Part shown: one piece after another, positions 61,192 through 64,000 of the stretch | How positions within the stretch are numbered: position 1 is the stretch's first letter | Layout of the letters: each line of letters starts with the position of its first letter | Assembly: GCF_021290985.1 (NCBI RefSeq) | Contig: NZ_JAJOYU010000001.1 | Location: forward strand, 310,001 to 374,000 | Origin: Rheinheimera soli | GTDB lineage: Bacteria; Pseudomonadota; Gammaproteobacteria; Enterobacterales; Alteromonadaceae | Direction: 5' to 3' | Length of the DNA stretch: 64,000 nucleotides | Program-made: the position numbers and the translations under genes | The notes under the pieces: model-generated | Seen by the model: the letters and a program-made list of their open reading frames with translations, nothing else | Database searches by the model: none | What the model was told of the DNA's origin: nothing

Positions 61192-62196
61192 ATGAACAAC
61201 TTCAAATTCAGCATCAAAAGCATTGGTTTTGATGAAAATTATCAGCCGGCAGACAACACCCGTATCACCACCAACTTTGCCAATTTAGCTCGTGGTGAGC
61301 GCCGTCAGCAGAATCTTCGCAACACCTTAGCCATGATCAACAACCGTTTTAATAGCCTGGTGTTTTGGGATAACCCAAACTCAGATCGTTATTCGGTGCA
61401 GTTGGATATTATTTCTGTAGCTATCCAGATAGAAGACACCAGCGAGAGCAATGACCATAACTTCCCGGCCATTGAAGTATTAAAGACCACTATTATCGAC
61501 AGCAAAACCAACCAGCGCATTGAAGGCATTGTTGGCAATAACTTTTCCTCTTATGTGCGGGATTATGATTTCAGCCTGGTGCTGCCGGAACATAACAAAA
61601 ACCAGCCTAGCTTCAGCATTCCGGACCAGTTTGGTGATCTGCATGGCAAACTCTTCCAATACTTTGTGAATTCAGAAGCTTACCAGCAACACTTTCACAA
61701 ACCACCGGTGATCTGCCTGAGTGTGTCAGACAACAAAACCTATCAGCGCACAGACAATCAGCATCCAGTGTTAGGGGTTGAATACCAGCCAAATGAAACC
61801 TCATTAACAGAGCAATACTTCAAAAAAATGGGCTTAGAAGTTCGCTACTTTATGCCTGCTGGCAGTACCGCACCTTTGGCGTTTTACTTCTTTGGCGATT
61901 TGCTGAATGACTACAGCAATCTGGAGCTGGCAAGCACCATCAGTACCATGGAAACCTTTCAGCGCATTTACCGGCCTGAAATTTACAATGCCCATGCCGC
62001 GGCCGGAGAGCGTTATCAGCCGAATTTAAAAAACCGCGATCACGCATTAACAGACATTGTATACGACAGAGAAGAGCGCAGCCGATTAGCGGTAGAACAA
62101 GGCAAGTTTGCGCACGAGCACTTTATCAAGCCGCACCAGGCGCTGTTAAGCCGTGTGCTGGAACAAAGCACTGCTGGCAAAACAGCACAACAATAG
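61192..62196 (+). CDS. mesX: MesX (DUF1852), partner of folate-independent methionine synthase
   Basis: 334 residues, soluble. The start FKFSIKSIGFDENYQPADN with TRITTNFANLARGERRQQN is typical of DUF1852. In other bacteria this family is required with MesD for methionine synthesis without folate donors and in an oxygen-dependent way; its biochemistry is unsettled. It is directly upstream of mesD by 11 bases and behind a candidate MetJ operator, so the pair is regulated as methionine genes. GAGAGAG precedes the ATG. Confidence 0.87.
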   Translation: MNNFKFSIKSIGFDENYQPADNTRITTNFANLARGERRQQNLRNTLAMINNRFNSLVFWDNPNSDRYSVQLDIISVAIQIEDTSESNDHNFPAIEVLKTTIIDSKTNQRIEGIVGNNFSSYVRDYDFSLVLPEHNKNQPSFSIPDQFGDLHGKLFQYFVNSEAYQQHFHKPPVICLSVSDNKTYQRTDNQHPVLGVEYQPNETSLTEQYFKKMGLEVRYFMPAGSTAPLAFYFFGDLLNDYSNLELASTISTMETFQRIYRPEIYNAHAAAGERYQPNLKNRDHALTDIVYDREERSRLAVEQGKFAHEHFIKPHQALLSRVLEQSTAGKTAQQ

Positions 62197-62207
62197 TAAA
62201 CCCGGCA

Positions 62208-63281
62208 ATGAATTCAATTGAACCAAAGAGCGACCTATTAATGAATAAATTACTTCCAACATCAACGGCCGGCAGCTTACCTAAACCTTCATGGCTGGCC
62301 CAACCTGAAACCTTATGGTCGCCGTGGAAATTGCAGGATCAGGAATTAACAGACGGCAAACAGGACGCTTTGCGTTTGTCGCTGCATGAACAAGAGCTGG
62401 CAGGCATTGATATCGTCAGTGACGGCGAACAATCGCGCCAACACTTTGTCACCACCTTCATTGAGCATCTGGACGGCGTGGATTTTCAAAAACGCGAAAC
62501 AGTGCGTATCCGCAACCGTTACGATGCCAGTGTGCCTACAGTAGTTGGCCCGGTCAGTCGGCAAAAACCAGTCTTTGTGGAGGACGCCAAATTTTTACGC
62601 CAGCAAACCAATCAACGCATTAAATGGGCGCTGCCAGGCCCTATGACCATGATTGATACGCTGTACGACGCACATTACAAAAGTCGCGAAAAGCTGGCCT
62701 TTGAGTTTGCCAAAATTCTGAATCAGGAAGCCAAAGAGCTGGTTGAGGCCGGAGTCGACATTATCCAGTTTGATGAGCCAGCTTTTAATGTGTTTTTTGA
62801 CGAAGTAAACGACTGGGGTATTGCCGCTTTAGAACAAGCCGCCGACGGCCTGAAACAGCTGCAATGCGAAACCGCTGTGCATATTTGTTACGGCTATGGC
62901 ATTAAAGCCAATACCGACTGGAAACAAACGCTGGGCAGCGAGTGGCGCCAGTACGAAGCTGTGTTTCCTAAGCTGCAAAAATCCAGCATCGACATTATTT
63001 CGCTGGAATGCCATAACTCCCGTGTTCCAATGGAGCTGCTGGAACTTATTCGCGGCAAAAAAGTAATGGTCGGTGCTATAGATGTCGCTAACCACAACAT
63101 CGAAACGCCGGAAGAAGTCGCTGCGACTTTGCGCCAGGCCCTGCCGTTTGTCGACGCGCACCACCTCTACCCTTGTACCAACTGCGGCATGGCCCCGTTA
63201 CCGCGCCATATTGCACGGGGCAAACTGAATGCGTTAACAGCTGGTGCTGAGATAGTGCGTCGGGAGCTGGCGGCAAGGTAA
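62208..63281 (+). CDS. mesD: MesD, folate-independent methionine synthase (MetE C-terminal-like)
   Basis: 357 residues, of the MetE catalytic-domain superfamily without the N-terminal MetE half. The start TSTAGSLPKPSWLAQPETLW, the substrate segment DIVSDGEQSRQHFVTTFIEHL, the DIIQFDEPAFNV strand, HICYGYG, CHN (IDIISLECHNS) and the C-terminal CTNCGMAPLP supply the zinc ligands His, Cys, Glu and Cys expected in this superfamily. It would methylate homocysteine using a donor other than folate. ATG at 62208 or 62241 could be the start. Cotranscribed with mesX. Confidence 0.86.
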   Translation: MNSIEPKSDLLMNKLLPTSTAGSLPKPSWLAQPETLWSPWKLQDQELTDGKQDALRLSLHEQELAGIDIVSDGEQSRQHFVTTFIEHLDGVDFQKRETVRIRNRYDASVPTVVGPVSRQKPVFVEDAKFLRQQTNQRIKWALPGPMTMIDTLYDAHYKSREKLAFEFAKILNQEAKELVEAGVDIIQFDEPAFNVFFDEVNDWGIAALEQAADGLKQLQCETAVHICYGYGIKANTDWKQTLGSEWRQYEAVFPKLQKSSIDIISLECHNSRVPMELLELIRGKKVMVGAIDVANHNIETPEEVAATLRQALPFVDAHHLYPCTNCGMAPLPRHIARGKLNALTAGAEIVRRELAAR

Positions 63282-63355
63282 TAATTGGTTGAATACGACA
63301 TTGCGGGGTGACCTTTTGGTTGCCCTTGCTTTGCGCTAAATGGGGTATGACTTTT

Positions 63356-63378
63356 ACTCTGAGCATCCAGCTCAGAGT
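63356..63378. repeat. Perfect 9-bp hairpin between mesD and the Fic gene
   Basis: Arms ACTCTGAGC and GCTCAGAGT around a 5-base loop. Convergent genes flank it; no T-run follows. Its arm sequence also occurs in the hairpin at 8779. Confidence 0.5.
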
Positions 63379-63423
63379 GCATTCTTGTCGACCTCAGTCT
63401 CAGGCTGCCCCATTTTCACAACC

Positions 63424-64000
63424 TCAATCCGCAATTTTATATCTGGTACTGCGCCCACCCGCTTCTGTGCGCACCAGGCAGCCCTGCTCTACCAGTTGCA
63501 CCAGGTGACGGGTGGCTGTGGCGCGGCTTACTTTAGCTACTTTTTCGTATTGGCTGCCGCTGATGCCATCGGCAAAATCGCCGTCCAACAAGCGGTTCAG
63601 TACTTTGATTTGTTCTTTATTCAAACGGCTATGATCGGCATTTTGCCAGAATCGGGTTTTCGCTAAATTCTGTTCTATATCCTGTAACACCTGCTCTATC
63701 GCCGATTTGAGTGCATCAAAAAACCACAATAGCCAAGGCGTGATATCCAGATCACCACGCTGAGTTTGTTCCAGAATGTCGTAGTAACTGCGGCGGCGCT
63801 GCAGTATGGCGACCGACATCGCATAAAAACGGATTGACTGCGCTTCGGCTTGTGCCAGCGCCAAATCGGTAAGCAAACGCGCTATGCGGCCATTGCCATC
63901 TTCCAGCGGATGCAAAGTAATAAACCATAGATGCGTGATAGCAGCGCGCAGCAAAGGATCTAAAGCGCTGTCCTGACGCGACGTATTAAACCAGTTGATA
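63424..64000 (-). CDS. Fic-family protein with C-terminal HTH, start beyond the window
   Basis: Frame open to the right edge; about 191 residues visible. The Fic loop HPLEDGNGRIARLLTD (canonical HPFxDGNGR, with Leu for Phe) near the visible start carries the catalytic His that transfers AMP or other groups to target hydroxyls. Before it, INWFNTSRQDSALDPLLRAA is the usual lead-in. The C-terminus is a winged HTH (ADGISGSQYEKVAKVSRATATRHLVQLVEQGCLV). Such proteins modify proteins and are sometimes paired with antitoxins; the regulatory N-terminal part is outside the window. Confidence 0.85.
   Translation of the reverse strand, partial: INWFNTSRQDSALDPLLRAAITHLWFITLHPLEDGNGRIARLLTDLALAQAEAQSIRFYAMSVAILQRRRSYYDILEQTQRGDLDITPWLLWFFDALKSAIEQVLQDIEQNLAKTRFWQNADHSRLNKEQIKVLNRLLDGDFADGISGSQYEKVAKVSRATATRHLVQLVEQGCLVRTEAGGRSTRYKIAD

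Noticed and set aside
1-64000. tRNA, rRNA, phage or insertion-sequence genes
   Set aside because: None seen: no cloverleaf-like sequences, no transposase or integrase motifs; not proven absent without a covariance-model search.

Overview
The window looks like a chromosomal segment of an aquatic, aerobic gammaproteobacterium of the Alteromonadales/Chromatiales type. Rheinheimera is my best guess, from protein style and gene content only. GC content is moderate, coding density is high, Shine-Dalgarno sequences are ordinary, and many exported proteins, TonB receptors and c-di-GMP enzymes are present. I see no rRNA, tRNA, CRISPR array, phage module or intact insertion sequence. Both ends are cut inside genes: a DUF3422 protein on the left and a Fic-family protein on the right.

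Layout. 1-8.7 kb: DUF3422 membrane protein, a TorT-like periplasmic binding protein, uracil phosphoribosyltransferase, MtfA peptidase, SlyD isomerase, an orphan solute-binding protein and a very large divergent class A penicillin-binding protein. 8.8-12.8 kb: a three-gene operon on the minus strand coding for a PstS-like periplasmic protein, an outer-membrane beta-barrel and a membrane GGDEF-EAL protein. 13-18.9 kb: orphan binding protein, secreted DJ-1/PfpI protein with divergent LysR regulator, FecA-like TonB receptor and divergent lipocalin lipoprotein sharing a candidate Fur box. 18.9-24.6 kb: a surface locus with a 1006-residue lipoprotein (eight Ig-like repeats plus a C-terminal DUF3494 ice-binding domain) between two OmpA-family paralogues. 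24.8-31.8 kb: small membrane stress proteins, a CstA-family transporter, an exported M24 peptidase and a four-gene operon (dienelactone hydrolase, cupin, NudK-like Nudix, DUF3224). 32.3-37.2 kb: a 926-residue TonB receptor followed by an exported metallophosphoesterase. 37.2-43.4 kb: small conserved proteins, an NLP-family (NPP1) secreted protein, YggL, a methyltransferase, DUF1304, a LysE exporter with a convergent AraC regulator and another orphan binding protein. 43.6-49.3 kb: small lipoprotein, exported amidohydrolase, PAS protein and CheB-CheR-PAS fusion. 49.3-57.5 kb: small proteins, S9 peptidase, PAS-GGDEF cyclase, gamma-glutamyltransferase, and an XRE-cupin/AzlC/AzlD operon behind a 32-bp near-perfect palindrome. 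57.7-64 kb: delta-class carbonic anhydrase, KpsC/KpsS-like protein, SnoaL-Atu4866 fusion, and a mesX-mesD folate-independent methionine synthase pair with a candidate MetJ operator, then Fic.

How the genes fit together. Several units tie the periplasm or surface to signalling or nutrition: the PstS-like/barrel/c-di-GMP operon, the ice-binding lipoprotein with peptidoglycan-binding OmpA partners, the TonB receptor with phosphoesterase, and iron uptake. The strongest candidates for under-described biology are the ice-binding/OmpA locus, the PstS-like/barrel/GGDEF-EAL operon, the NLP protein with an altered signature, and the MetJ-controlled mesXD pair.
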